Source: Enterocloster lavalensis (GTDB taxonomy: Bacteria > Bacillota > Clostridia > Lachnospirales > Lachnospiraceae). From it: a stretch of DNA of 6,582 bases. The stretch is taken from the NCBI RefSeq assembly GCF_902364025.1, contig NZ_CABJCG010000032.1, positions 32,398-38,979 on the forward strand, given 5' to 3'. The position numbers and the translations under genes were made by a program. The notes under the pieces are model-generated. The model was not told the origin of the DNA and did no database searches. It saw nothing but the letters and a program-made list of their open reading frames with translations. Numbering within the stretch: the stretch's first letter is position 1; each line of letters begins with the position of its first letter. Below, piece after piece: positions 1-5,649 of the stretch.

Positions 1-52
1 GAGCAGAGCAGAGCAGAGCAGAGCAGAGCAGAGCAGAGCAGAGCAGAGCAGA
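1..52 (+). repeat. (GAGCA)n pentanucleotide tandem repeat, 10 perfect copies, inside a coding region
   Basis: Positions 1-50 are ten uninterrupted copies of GAGCA, followed by a partial GA at 51-52. The window begins inside the array, so ten is a minimum. A 5-bp unit is coprime with the codon, so all three forward frames read the same pentapeptide cycle (Ala-Glu-Gln-Ser-Arg) without a stop. The frame starting at position 3 runs directly into the acyltransferase coding sequence. Gain or loss of one or two units would put the acyltransferase out of frame, while changes of three units would add or remove five residues. This is the architecture of a slipped-strand phase-variation tract. The repeat is seen directly; its role in switching is inference. 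Confidence 0.95.
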
Positions 53-1022
53 TAATATTGACATATTAAAAGCTATTTGCGCATTCCTAATCGTATGTAT
101 TCATGTTCCGTTTCCGGGAATGTTTGGTTCTTATTTCACTACCCTGACGAGAATTGCCGTCCCAATCTTTTTCATGATAACTGGGTACTTCTATGTAGAT
201 GTGGTGAAGAGAGGCAGGGAGAACAGCCAGATCAAAAAGCTCTTGAAGCTGGCTATTGAGGCAAATATTCTCTACCTATTGTGGGATTGCTTCTATGCGG
301 TTGTGAGCCGGAATTCGGATTTTTTTCAAAGTTCATTTTCCTTTAAGAATCTGCTCATATTTCTGCTGCTGAATGAATCACCACTCAGTGGTCACCTTTG
401 GTATCTGGGAGCAATACTGTATACGCTGATTATTGTTTTAATTATAGATAAGTTGGATTGCAGGAAAATACTATATTATCTAACGCCACTTCTTCTTTTC
501 GGTGATCTGGTATTAGGAAAATATTCGACAGTCATTTTGGGAAGGGAGTTTTCATATATACTTGTTCGTAATTTTCTCTTTGTAGGTATCCCGTACTTTT
601 GCATCGGCTTTTTGATCAGGAATGGGATGGGACGAAGAATCGAAAAGAAGGCGTTGAGTTGTTTGATCGTTGCTTTCTCCGTTACATCAATCCTTGAGAG
701 ATTCCTACTTGTCAATATCGGAATGAATGCTACAAGAGACCATTATATCAGCACAACATTCCTTGCTGTTACGGTGTTTCTCTTTGCACTGAAGTATGAT
801 GGGCACGAGGGATTTTTATCGGCAATAGGGCGTAAGCATTCAACATGGCTGTACATTCTGCATCCGATTTTTATTACATGTCTTGGAACTGTATCGAATA
901 AGGTTGGAATCTATGGGGTCTATAAATACATCGCTCCGATTATTGTATATATTGCGACACTGGTGTTCTTAGTGATTATAGAAAAATGCAAGAATAGGGT
1001 ATTAAAAAGGCGGCGCAGATAG
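3..1022 (+). CDS. acyltransferase family 3 integral membrane protein, 5' partial, with AEQSR-repeat N-terminus
   Basis: Likely transfers an acyl group, probably acetyl, onto a cell-surface polysaccharide or its lipid-linked precursor in the cytoplasmic membrane. The frame is open from position 3 to TAG at 1020-1022; the start codon lies upstream of the window. After about 16 residues of AEQSR repeat, family features begin: DNIDILKAICAFLIV followed by CIHVP, with the conserved early His of acyltransferase 3. Then come RIAVPIFFMITGYF (the usual R-x-VP-FF-x-(S/T)GY segment), HLWYLGAILYTLII, and WLYILHP near the C-terminus. About ten hydrophobic segments alternate with short basic loops, and the tail is highly basic (KRRRR). 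The ATG at 120 lies inside the first conserved membrane segment and cannot be the real start. The gene is followed 23 nt later by a FrhB-like gene, so both are probably in one polysaccharide operon. The family is clear; the substrate cannot be told. Confidence 0.88.
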   Translation, partial: AEQSRAEQSRAEQSRADNIDILKAICAFLIVCIHVPFPGMFGSYFTTLTRIAVPIFFMITGYFYVDVVKRGRENSQIKKLLKLAIEANILYLLWDCFYAVVSRNSDFFQSSFSFKNLLIFLLLNESPLSGHLWYLGAILYTLIIVLIIDKLDCRKILYYLTPLLLFGDLVLGKYSTVILGREFSYILVRNFLFVGIPYFCIGFLIRNGMGRRIEKKALSCLIVAFSVTSILERFLLVNIGMNATRDHYISTTFLAVTVFLFALKYDGHEGFLSAIGRKHSTWLYILHPIFITCLGTVSNKVGIYGVYKYIAPIIVYIATLVFLVIIEKCKNRVLKRRRR

Positions 1023-1045
1023 GCTGCCGAAAGGAAGTGGCAGTT

Positions 1046-2023
1046 ATGATATCAGAAATTCAAACACAGGTTTATGCAGGTCGGGTTAAAGATAAAGAAA
1101 CGCTGATGCTCAGTTCGTCTGGTGGGGCATTTACAGTCCTCTCCGACTTCTTTTTAGAAAAGGGAGATGCTGTAGTTGCAAATGTGTACAACTATCAGAC
1201 AAACACATCTGAATTCCGCTCGATCCAGAATAAAAGTGAACGTGATGCAGCCCGCGGGTCGAAGTATATGCAGAGCAAACCGGGAGAAATATTCTGTGAA
1301 GCGTACCAGTGGCTGATGTTGAATCCAGAACGAAAACTGCTGTTTGTTGGAATGGGTTGCCAGGCAGATGGCTTTCGGAAATATGCCGAGATGAGGAACA
1401 TCAGAAATCGTGTTTTCATTGTTGACATCATCTGTCATGGTTCTCCAAGTCCGAAGCTGTGGAAAGAATATACGGAGTCTTTAGAGAAGAGAAAAGGAAA
1501 GATTACATACCTGACGTTTAAGGATAAGCGTAACGGTTGGAAGTCTCCAACAGCTTTTGTGAAGATAAATGGGAAAGAAGTATCGATAAGTGATTATGTT
1601 AGATTATTCTATAATCGTTGTGCGTTAAGACCATCCTGCCATGAGTGTCCTTATACAACAACAGAACGCAGAACAGATTTGACGATAGGTGATTTCTGGC
1701 ACATTGAAGAAACAATACCAAAATTCTATGATCCAAACGGTAATTCTCTTTTTCTGATTCATACGGATCGAGGAGAGCAGTTGTTTAACAGCATTAAGGA
1801 TGACTTGGATTATTGCCAGAGTGATACGAAGCAGTGCTGGCAGAAAAACCTTGAATCACCTACGCCAGTTTCTGAACATAGACAGGAGTTCTGGAAGGAT
1901 TATCAGAGAGAGGGAATTGAGTTCATAATGAGAAAATATGGAAGATTGCACTTCAAAACAAGGGTTAAAAATAAGATAGTTAAAATAATTCTGGTTGCTG
2001 GGGGGGGGGGGCATAACAAGTGA
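1046..2023 (+). CDS. FrhB/FdhB-like protein (coenzyme F420 hydrogenase/dehydrogenase beta-subunit family)
   Basis: A 325-residue protein of the FrhB/FdhB beta-subunit family. Many bacterial members sit in exopolysaccharide clusters, where their exact redox role is unsettled. Visible motifs are SSSGGAF near residue 25, GMGCQADGFRKY, DIICHGSPSPKLWKEY, CALRPSCHECPY with three Cys, and DLTIGDFW. These match the order and spacing of the family, including the cysteines expected to bind an Fe-S cluster. There is no N-terminal ferredoxin domain; a separate ferredoxin gene lies downstream. The ATG at 1046 is preferred because AAAGGAAG (1030-1037) lies 8 nt upstream. A GTG at 1037 would overlap that site. 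The C-terminus runs through a 12-G tract, giving four glycines, then HNK and TGA at 2021-2023. A paralogue follows immediately, so the pair arose by duplication or recruitment of related genes. Confidence 0.85.
   Translation: MISEIQTQVYAGRVKDKETLMLSSSGGAFTVLSDFFLEKGDAVVANVYNYQTNTSEFRSIQNKSERDAARGSKYMQSKPGEIFCEAYQWLMLNPERKLLFVGMGCQADGFRKYAEMRNIRNRVFIVDIICHGSPSPKLWKEYTESLEKRKGKITYLTFKDKRNGWKSPTAFVKINGKEVSISDYVRLFYNRCALRPSCHECPYTTTERRTDLTIGDFWHIEETIPKFYDPNGNSLFLIHTDRGEQLFNSIKDDLDYCQSDTKQCWQKNLESPTPVSEHRQEFWKDYQREGIEFIMRKYGRLHFKTRVKNKIVKIILVAGGGGHNK
2000..2011 (+). repeat. homopolymeric G12 tract at the 3' end of the FrhB-like gene
   Basis: Twelve consecutive G residues form the last coding part of the FrhB-like gene. 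With 12 G the protein ends at TGA 2021-2023. With 13 or 10 G, it ends at TAA 2014-2016. With 11 or 14 G, it continues for 18 more codons to TAA 2067-2069, which overlaps the ATG of the next gene (TAATG). Tract length therefore decides whether translation ends 45 nt before the next start or right on it. The tract and frames are read directly; a switching function is inference. G-tract lengths are also prone to sequencing error. Confidence 0.93.
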
Positions 2024-2041
2024 CTGTATCTCCTGTTATGC
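2011..2041 (+). repeat. 8-bp perfect inverted repeat abutting the G tract
   Basis: GCATAACA (2011-2018) and TGTTATGC (2034-2041) are perfect inverted repeats separated by 15 nt, starting at the last base of the G run. In RNA this could form a small stem-loop between the two FrhB-like genes. It is not followed by a T run, so it is not an ordinary intrinsic terminator. It might affect ribosome coupling, RNA stability or polymerase slippage on the G run. The stem is AT-rich and weak, so function is uncertain. Confidence 0.5.
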
Positions 2042-2068
2042 TGATTACTCTGAAAGGAGGGCGGCATA

Positions 2069-3020
2069 ATGAACTGGAAGCAGCCTAAGGTATATGCTGT
2101 GCAGCATAAAAGTGAAACTGTAAGAGCCGCTTCCAGATCAGGCGGTATTTTCACGGCAGTATCTGATTGGATACTTACACAGAATGGTATTGTATATGGT
2201 TGCGTGTTAGATGAGAGCTTCCGCGCTGTTCATATCAGGACAGAATGCGCAGAAGACAGAGATCGTATGCGTGGATCAGAGTACATCCAGAGCGAATTGG
2301 GCGACACCTATAAGAATGTCAGGAAAGACATGACAAATGGACGAATTGTTCTGTTTAATGGGACTTCCTGCCAGGTTGCCGGATTGAAGCAATACCTTGG
2401 AAAGGAATATGAGAATCTGCTTTGTGTAGATATTGTCTGCCACGGTGTGCCAAGCCCAAAGGTGTGGGAAGAATACCTTCATTGGTAGGAAGAGAAAAAC
2501 AAGGCAAAGACGAAGAAGGTTGGTTTCCGTAACAAAACAGATTTTGGCTGGCGGGCATATAAAGAAACTCTTACATTTGAGAACGGGAAGAGAGTTAGCA
2601 GTAATGTGTTCACCACATTGTTTTATGGACACAGCATTCTGAGACCCAGTTGTTATGAATGCCCGTATAAATCTGTGACACATCCGGGCGATATTATGAT
2701 AGTGGATTATTGGGGAATTGAAAAAGCGGCCCTGGCGTTCGATGACAATAAGGGCGTTTCTCTTGTACTTGTTAATAATGAAAAAGGGAAAATGCGTTTG
2801 AAGCTGTTAAAGAGGCTATCAGATGGAAAGAAACAAAGCTGGAAGACAGTATGCAGCCGCCGTTGAAAGCACCATTTCCAGAGCCGGAGAATAGAGCATT
2901 ATTCTGGTCTGATTTCTCAAATAGGAGTTTGACTATGTTACAAAGAAATATGATGGCTCATGTTTAATAAACAAGGTCAAACGAGGACTAAAAAAGATTA
3001 AGAGGAAGTTGATAGGATGA
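2069..3020 (+). pseudogene. second FrhB/FdhB-like gene, broken by one nonsense codon and two frameshifts
   Basis: A paralogue of the upstream gene. The start ATG at 2069 has a strong site GAAAGGAGG (2052-2060), 8 nt upstream. The first 139 codons show ASRSGGIFTAVSD, NGTSCQVAGLKQYL and DIVCHGVPSPKVWEEYL, then TAG at 2486-2488. The same frame continues for about 100 codons with the expected second half (LRPSCYECPY, DIMIVDYWGIE). Near 2790 the homology moves to another frame, reading AFEAVKEAIRWKETKLED and then PFPEPENRALFWSDFSNR. Near 2926-2930 it moves again, where one T seems lost, to FDYVTKKYDG and LKKIKRKLIG, ending at TGA 3018-3020. That repaired end overlaps the next gene's ATG as ATGA, as expected for the ancestral operon. 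A truncated 139-residue product could still be made. Sequencing error could explain the frameshifts but less easily the in-frame TAG. Confidence 0.82.
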
Positions 3021-3229
3021 CTGAAATAAGAGAAATTCCAATTCTATACGAAAGAAAAGAAGAATGCTGTGGATGTACGGCCTGTTATGCGATTTGTCCT
3101 AAAGAAGCCGTCTCTATGGTAGAAGATGATGAAGGATTCGAGTACCCGCAGATCGATGAAGCCAAGTGCGTTCGGTGTTACCAGTGCGTTAAGGTTTGCC
3201 CAATAAAGGCGGCAAAAGGAATGCAGTGA
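3017..3229 (+). CDS. small 2x[4Fe-4S] ferredoxin, possibly the truncated head of a ferredoxin-FrhB protein
   Basis: A 70-residue bacterial-type ferredoxin, presumably a cytoplasmic electron carrier for the FrhB-like proteins. It has two complete motifs of the form C-x2-C-x2-C-x3-C-P: C17, C20, C23, C27 and C51, C54, C57, C61. Together they can hold two [4Fe-4S] clusters. The site GAGGAAG (3002-3008) lies 8 nt before ATG 3017, and the start overlaps the repaired end of the broken FrhB-like gene as ATGA. In related operons this ferredoxin is often the N-terminal domain of a larger FrhB protein. Here it stops eight residues after the last cluster CP with two stops in a row (TGA TAG), and no FrhB domain follows. 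That suggests truncation at the join with the DNA to the right, although free-standing small ferredoxins also exist. Confidence 0.85.
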   Translation: MTEIREIPILYERKEECCGCTACYAICPKEAVSMVEDDEGFEYPQIDEAKCVRCYQCVKVCPIKAAKGMQ

Positions 3230-3254
3230 TAGTATTATTGTGGTTTACTGCATC

Positions 3255-3283
3255 TTGGTTTCTACCGGTTCCAGCTATATACT
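3255..3283 (+). promoter_or_regulatory. candidate sigma-70/SigA-type promoter for the small coiled-coil gene
   Basis: TTGGTT (3255-3260) and TATACT (3278-3283) are separated by exactly 17 nt. They match the -35 and -10 consensus at 4 of 6 and 5 of 6 positions. The predicted start would lie near 3290, about 35 nt before the start codon at 3327. The placement between the end of the ferredoxin gene and a new transcription unit makes it plausible. It is called by eye only. Confidence 0.45.
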
Positions 3284-3326
3284 TAATTCACAATAAAATC
3301 CTCAAACATAAGGAGTGTGTACATCT

Positions 3327-3668
3327 ATGCCGCGTCCCAAGGGTTCCAAAAATAAAGCTCCCAGAAAAACAACTCCCCCCACTACCGACTTCACCACCCT
3401 CATCGCCGAGAAGTCATCCACCAAAGAAGCTCTCGTCGCTGACATTGCAGCCGTAGAAGAGAATCTGACTGCTCTCAAAGCCGATCTGAAAGCAAAGAAG
3501 GCAGAGCTTAAGACCGTGGAAAAAGAGCTGAGAAAATTGGAAGAGCAGAAAGTGGAAGCCGATGCTAGAGCAGCTGAAGAAGCGAAGAAAGCTGAATTGG
3601 AGAGCGTGCTGCAGAAGCTGATGACTGACGGCGTTTCGGCGGCTGAGATTCTGGAGAAGTTGAAATAA
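3327..3668 (+). CDS. small basic/coiled-coil protein with an MPRPKGSKNK head, function unknown
   Basis: A 113-residue protein of unknown function. AAGGAG (3310-3315) lies 11 nt before ATG 3327. A GTG at 3315 overlaps that site and is rejected. The first 14 residues are very basic (MPRPKGSKNK, then a KAPRK stretch) and resemble an AT-hook-like or other DNA-contacting tail. Openings of this kind are familiar from small proteins on clostridial mobile elements. Residues from about 34 to 95 are a long Glu/Lys/Ala-rich helix with heptad character, probably a coiled coil. The C-terminus ends in a short helix (DGVSAAEILEKLK). There is no signal peptide or membrane segment. It has its own candidate promoter and terminator, so it may be a monocistronic DNA-associated or structural protein of an integrated element. 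That role is inference. Confidence 0.75.
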   Translation: MPRPKGSKNKAPRKTTPPTTDFTTLIAEKSSTKEALVADIAAVEENLTALKADLKAKKAELKTVEKELRKLEEQKVEADARAAEEAKKAELESVLQKLMTDGVSAAEILEKLK

Positions 3669-3692
3669 ACTGAAGCGGAAAAATGATATTTC

Positions 3693-3750
3693 AAGCCGTG
3701 TGGAAAATTTTTTGATAATTTTTCAAAAAACATCGTACACACGGCTTTTT
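3693..3750 (+). terminator. nested hairpin terminator after the coiled-coil gene
   Basis: AAGCCGTGTG (3693-3702) pairs perfectly with CACACGGCTT (3738-3747), followed by further T residues to 3750. Inside the 35-nt loop, TTTTTTGA (3708-3715) pairs with TCAAAAAA (3723-3730), giving a second stem. The GC-rich outer stem with a T run, 24 nt after the stop codon, fits a rho-independent terminator. The large nested loop is unusual for one. Confidence 0.65.
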
Positions 3751-3823
3751 GTGGGAGCAGTTATATAGTTTGTAACGGAAACAAAATACCATATAGGGGT
3801 ATATGAGAGGAGGTGTGAGTAAT

Positions 3824-4737
3824 TTGGCTGTGGACAACATGAAGAAGAAAGCAAAGAGAAACCCCGGTGGCGGCCGCAAGCTGTCTAAGCAGGACTACAA
3901 CCTAAGTGCCATCCTTCAGAATCAGATGGATGCAGCCGTGGTGCGCTACAGTGCCGTTGATCACTCATCCCTCCAAACTATAGCTGACGAACTGGACCTC
4001 AATCCGATTAAGGTCCGCAAGTGCTGATCACCGCCGGTGTGTATAAGTCTGATGCCGCGGATCAGGTTCAAAGAGTGTTCAATAAACACAGAGCCTTCGG
4101 TCTGTCACACACGGAGGCTATCGCAGCGACGATGAAGGAACTGAATCTCTCCAAAGCCTCTATCACCTCGTATCTGCCATATGAGAAGGGTGTGTATTTC
4201 CCGACTGAAACGGATAGTAGTAATATTAGTGTCGGCGCAGAGCGTATTCGCCGGATGAGGAAGCGGAAAAAGATACTGAAAGAGTTGAGGGCTGAACAGA
4301 GCGAGGACGCTCTGTGGGTAGCGGTGATTGCATTTCAGGGATATAAGTTCCGCACCTATTCCGGGCTGGTATTCTCCTACAGTCTGAAGAAAGGGCGGGG
4401 CAGAGGTAATACTGAAAGTGGTGTGGTCAATAAGCAGGGCAATACTAATAAACTGGACGAGGCATACAAGAAGGCCGATGTGTACACAAAGGAGCTGTTC
4501 ATCGACCGGAGGGAAAATAGCAAGAGCTTGGCGTGGAGCTCGGTTCTGCTGGCGTTTCACAACATACCGCAAATTGGCTGTGTGGTCGACCGTCCGAAGG
4601 CCCTCGGAGACATCCGGGGCGTGACCTACATCTACGCAATCTTCTATCGGTTTGGTCTGATCGATGCGCCGGAGAAAGCGAAAGAGAAGATGGAGCCGGT
4701 GAGGAATAAAGATTCAGAGCAAATAAGCTTTGTGTGA
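3824..4737 (+). pseudogene. helix-turn-helix-like mobile-element protein, split by an apparent 1-nt frameshift
   Basis: Two overlapping open frames join into one protein of about 304 residues. A TTG start at 3824 is chosen because AGGAGGTG (3808-3815) is 8 nt upstream; the ATG at 3803 lies before that site. The first frame has a basic GGGRK stretch and an HTH-like LQTIADELDLNPIKVRK, then TGA at 4025-4027. Joining at about 4020 by restoring one base gives KLLITAGVY and continues to TGA 4735-4737. The second part has another HTH-like stretch (GLSHTEAI to LSKASITSYLPY), a basic RIRRMRKRKK segment, and a C-terminal domain with FIDRRENSKSLAWSSV, RPKALGDIRGVTYIY and FYRFGLID. I recognise the C-terminal pattern from clostridial accessory proteins but know no function. 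A DNA-binding role is inferred. No convincing slippery site supports programmed frameshifting. Confidence 0.65.
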
Positions 4738-4775
4738 TTGGCGGCCTATTGGCGGGCGGCGGCCTTGTTGCTGTG

Positions 4776-4804
4776 AAAAAACTCCACCCATGAACAAGGT
4801 GGAG
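4776..4804 (-). terminator. rho-independent terminator of the minus-strand operon
   Basis: Read on the minus strand, CTCCACC (4804-4798) and GGTGGAG (4788-4782) form a perfect 7-bp GC-rich stem with a 9-nt loop. A run of six T follows directly (4781-4776). It lies 8 nt after the stop codon of the zinc-ribbon gene. On the plus strand the hairpin has no T run, so it acts for the minus-strand genes only. Confidence 0.85.
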
Positions 4805-4811
4805 CTACGGA

Positions 4812-4997
4812 TTATTCATCATTAGAGTATTCAGCGTCATCTGCTCTGGCACGGAGCAGGTCAGCCACTTCCTTCTCGGTTGCCGACCTCACAGCAGGAT
4901 TTTCGCGCCACTGTATTTTCCCGCAGTCGGGGCAGCGGTCGGGCAATGATTCTGCTTCAAAGCAGTAATGGCAGGCAGCGCAGTAATAGAAATTCAA
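4812..4997 (-). CDS. small zinc-ribbon / rubredoxin-like protein
   Basis: A 61-residue protein with two Cys pairs, C6-x2-C9 and C22-x2-C25 (YYCAACHYCF and RCPDCGKI), as in zinc ribbons or rubredoxin-like knuckles. An acidic C-terminal helix follows (ATEKEVADLLRARADDAEYS). It probably binds one Zn or Fe ion structurally; no catalytic function can be read. The start is TTG at 4997-4995, with GAGGTGA (5010-5004) 6 nt upstream. It is the last gene of the minus-strand operon, 35 nt after the metallopeptidase-like gene and directly before the terminator. Proteins of this type often accompany YolD-like genes in clostridial mobile elements, to my recollection; their role is unknown. Confidence 0.7.
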   Translation of the reverse strand: MNFYYCAACHYCFEAESLPDRCPDCGKIQWRENPAVRSATEKEVADLLRARADDAEYSNDE

Positions 4998-5032
4998 GTG
5001 TGTTCACCTCGCAGAGTTCAAGTATCAGGGCT

Positions 5033-5611
5033 TCAATTTTCAGGTATCTCAACTTTATCGTATTTGCGTTTCATGGCTCCGAGCAGCCTGTTTGTCTGAA
5101 GCATCGGAAGATGAGCTGGATATCTGTTGGAAAGATAGTAAGCAAAGTTATTGGCATCGGCATCGATGTCAGTTCCGGCGCCTTCGCCCAAGATGTACTG
5201 CTGTAATTCCTGCTCCCATAGAGAGCATTTCTTGTCGCTTTCCAAAGGCTTGATGCTTTTCGCCCCCAGGAGGGGGTTCAGATGATAGATTTCCACGGCC
5301 CGCTTCTGATACAGGTGGCGCATCTCATGGAAAACCACGGAGTAGATTTTCATTGCGTGTCGGTAATTCTCATCCAGTTCGTATTCTTCCTCGGTTTTTA
5401 ATTTACCTGTGGGCATGACGGCGGTAGAGAATGGCTTCAGATGTGCGAGATTGAGTTGTATGACGTTCTCTTGATTACTCAGCAGGCCGTCAAATGCCAG
5501 TTCCGGTTTGTTGATGAAGGTGATGGAGTACGGGCAATCAAGTCCAAGAACCGTGTAGGCAACGTGAGCGGCATTTCTGGCTACAGTTGCGATTTTTTCA
5601 GGAGATAGCAT
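5033..5611 (-). CDS. HExxH zinc metallopeptidase-like protein, possibly related to ImmA/IrrE
   Basis: A 192-residue soluble protein. The key motif is VVFHEMRHLYQ, with H95-E96-x-x-H99 forming a zinc-binding and catalytic site. Downstream, DIDADANNFAYYL (from about residue 148) resembles the ligand helix of ImmA/IrrE-type (M78) peptidases, E/D-x-x-A-N-x-F-A, and can supply the third acidic ligand. The N-terminus (MLSPEKIATVARNAAHVAY) is helical, and there is no signal peptide. ImmA-like enzymes on mobile elements cleave the element repressor after DNA damage. If this one acts likewise, it would fit its position next to YolD and a Y-family polymerase, but that is inference. ATG at 5611-5609 follows AAGGA (5623-5619) with 7-nt spacing. 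The gene sits 38 nt after YolD in the same operon. Confidence 0.72.
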   Translation of the reverse strand: MLSPEKIATVARNAAHVAYTVLGLDCPYSITFINKPELAFDGLLSNQENVIQLNLAHLKPFSTAVMPTGKLKTEEEYELDENYRHAMKIYSVVFHEMRHLYQKRAVEIYHLNPLLGAKSIKPLESDKKCSLWEQELQQYILGEGAGTDIDADANNFAYYLSNRYPAHLPMLQTNRLLGAMKRKYDKVEIPEN

Positions 5612-5649
5612 ATCAGAATCCTTATCCTTTCGTGAGAGTGTTGCCGGAT

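Noticed and set aside
1..50. CRISPR array
   Set aside because: The repeat has no spacers; it is a pure 5-bp tandem repeat within a coding frame.
58..63. TTGACA consensus -35 box
   Set aside because: It lies inside the acyltransferase coding sequence and there is no -10-like hexamer 16-18 nt downstream.
77..259. Open frame overlapping the acyltransferase start
   Set aside because: It has no ribosome site or family features; it is an out-of-frame shadow of the acyltransferase gene.
1037..1045. GTG at 1037 as start of the FrhB-like gene
   Set aside because: It overlaps the only good ribosome site (AAAGGAAG 1030-1037), while the ATG at 1046 has ideal spacing to it.
3302..3742. Minus-strand open frame of 146 codons opposite the coiled-coil gene
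   Set aside because: Its Ser/Ala/Phe-rich composition is the complement of a Lys/Glu-rich coiled coil, and it has no suitable ribosome site.
3770..3797. Possible promoter (TTGTAA ... TATAGG) before the HTH-type gene
   Set aside because: The spacing is 16 nt and the -10 match is poor; the transcription start would fall on or beside the ribosome site. Too weak to list.
4020..4027. Programmed -1 frameshift in the HTH-type gene
   Set aside because: The sequence CGC AAG TGC TGA has no X-XXY-YYZ slippery heptamer, and no strong downstream hairpin was noticed; loss of one base explains it more simply.
4105..4572. Minus-strand open frame of 155 codons
   Set aside because: It is the complement of the HTH-type protein, whose forward frame has clear protein-like patterning; no ribosome site or motif was seen.
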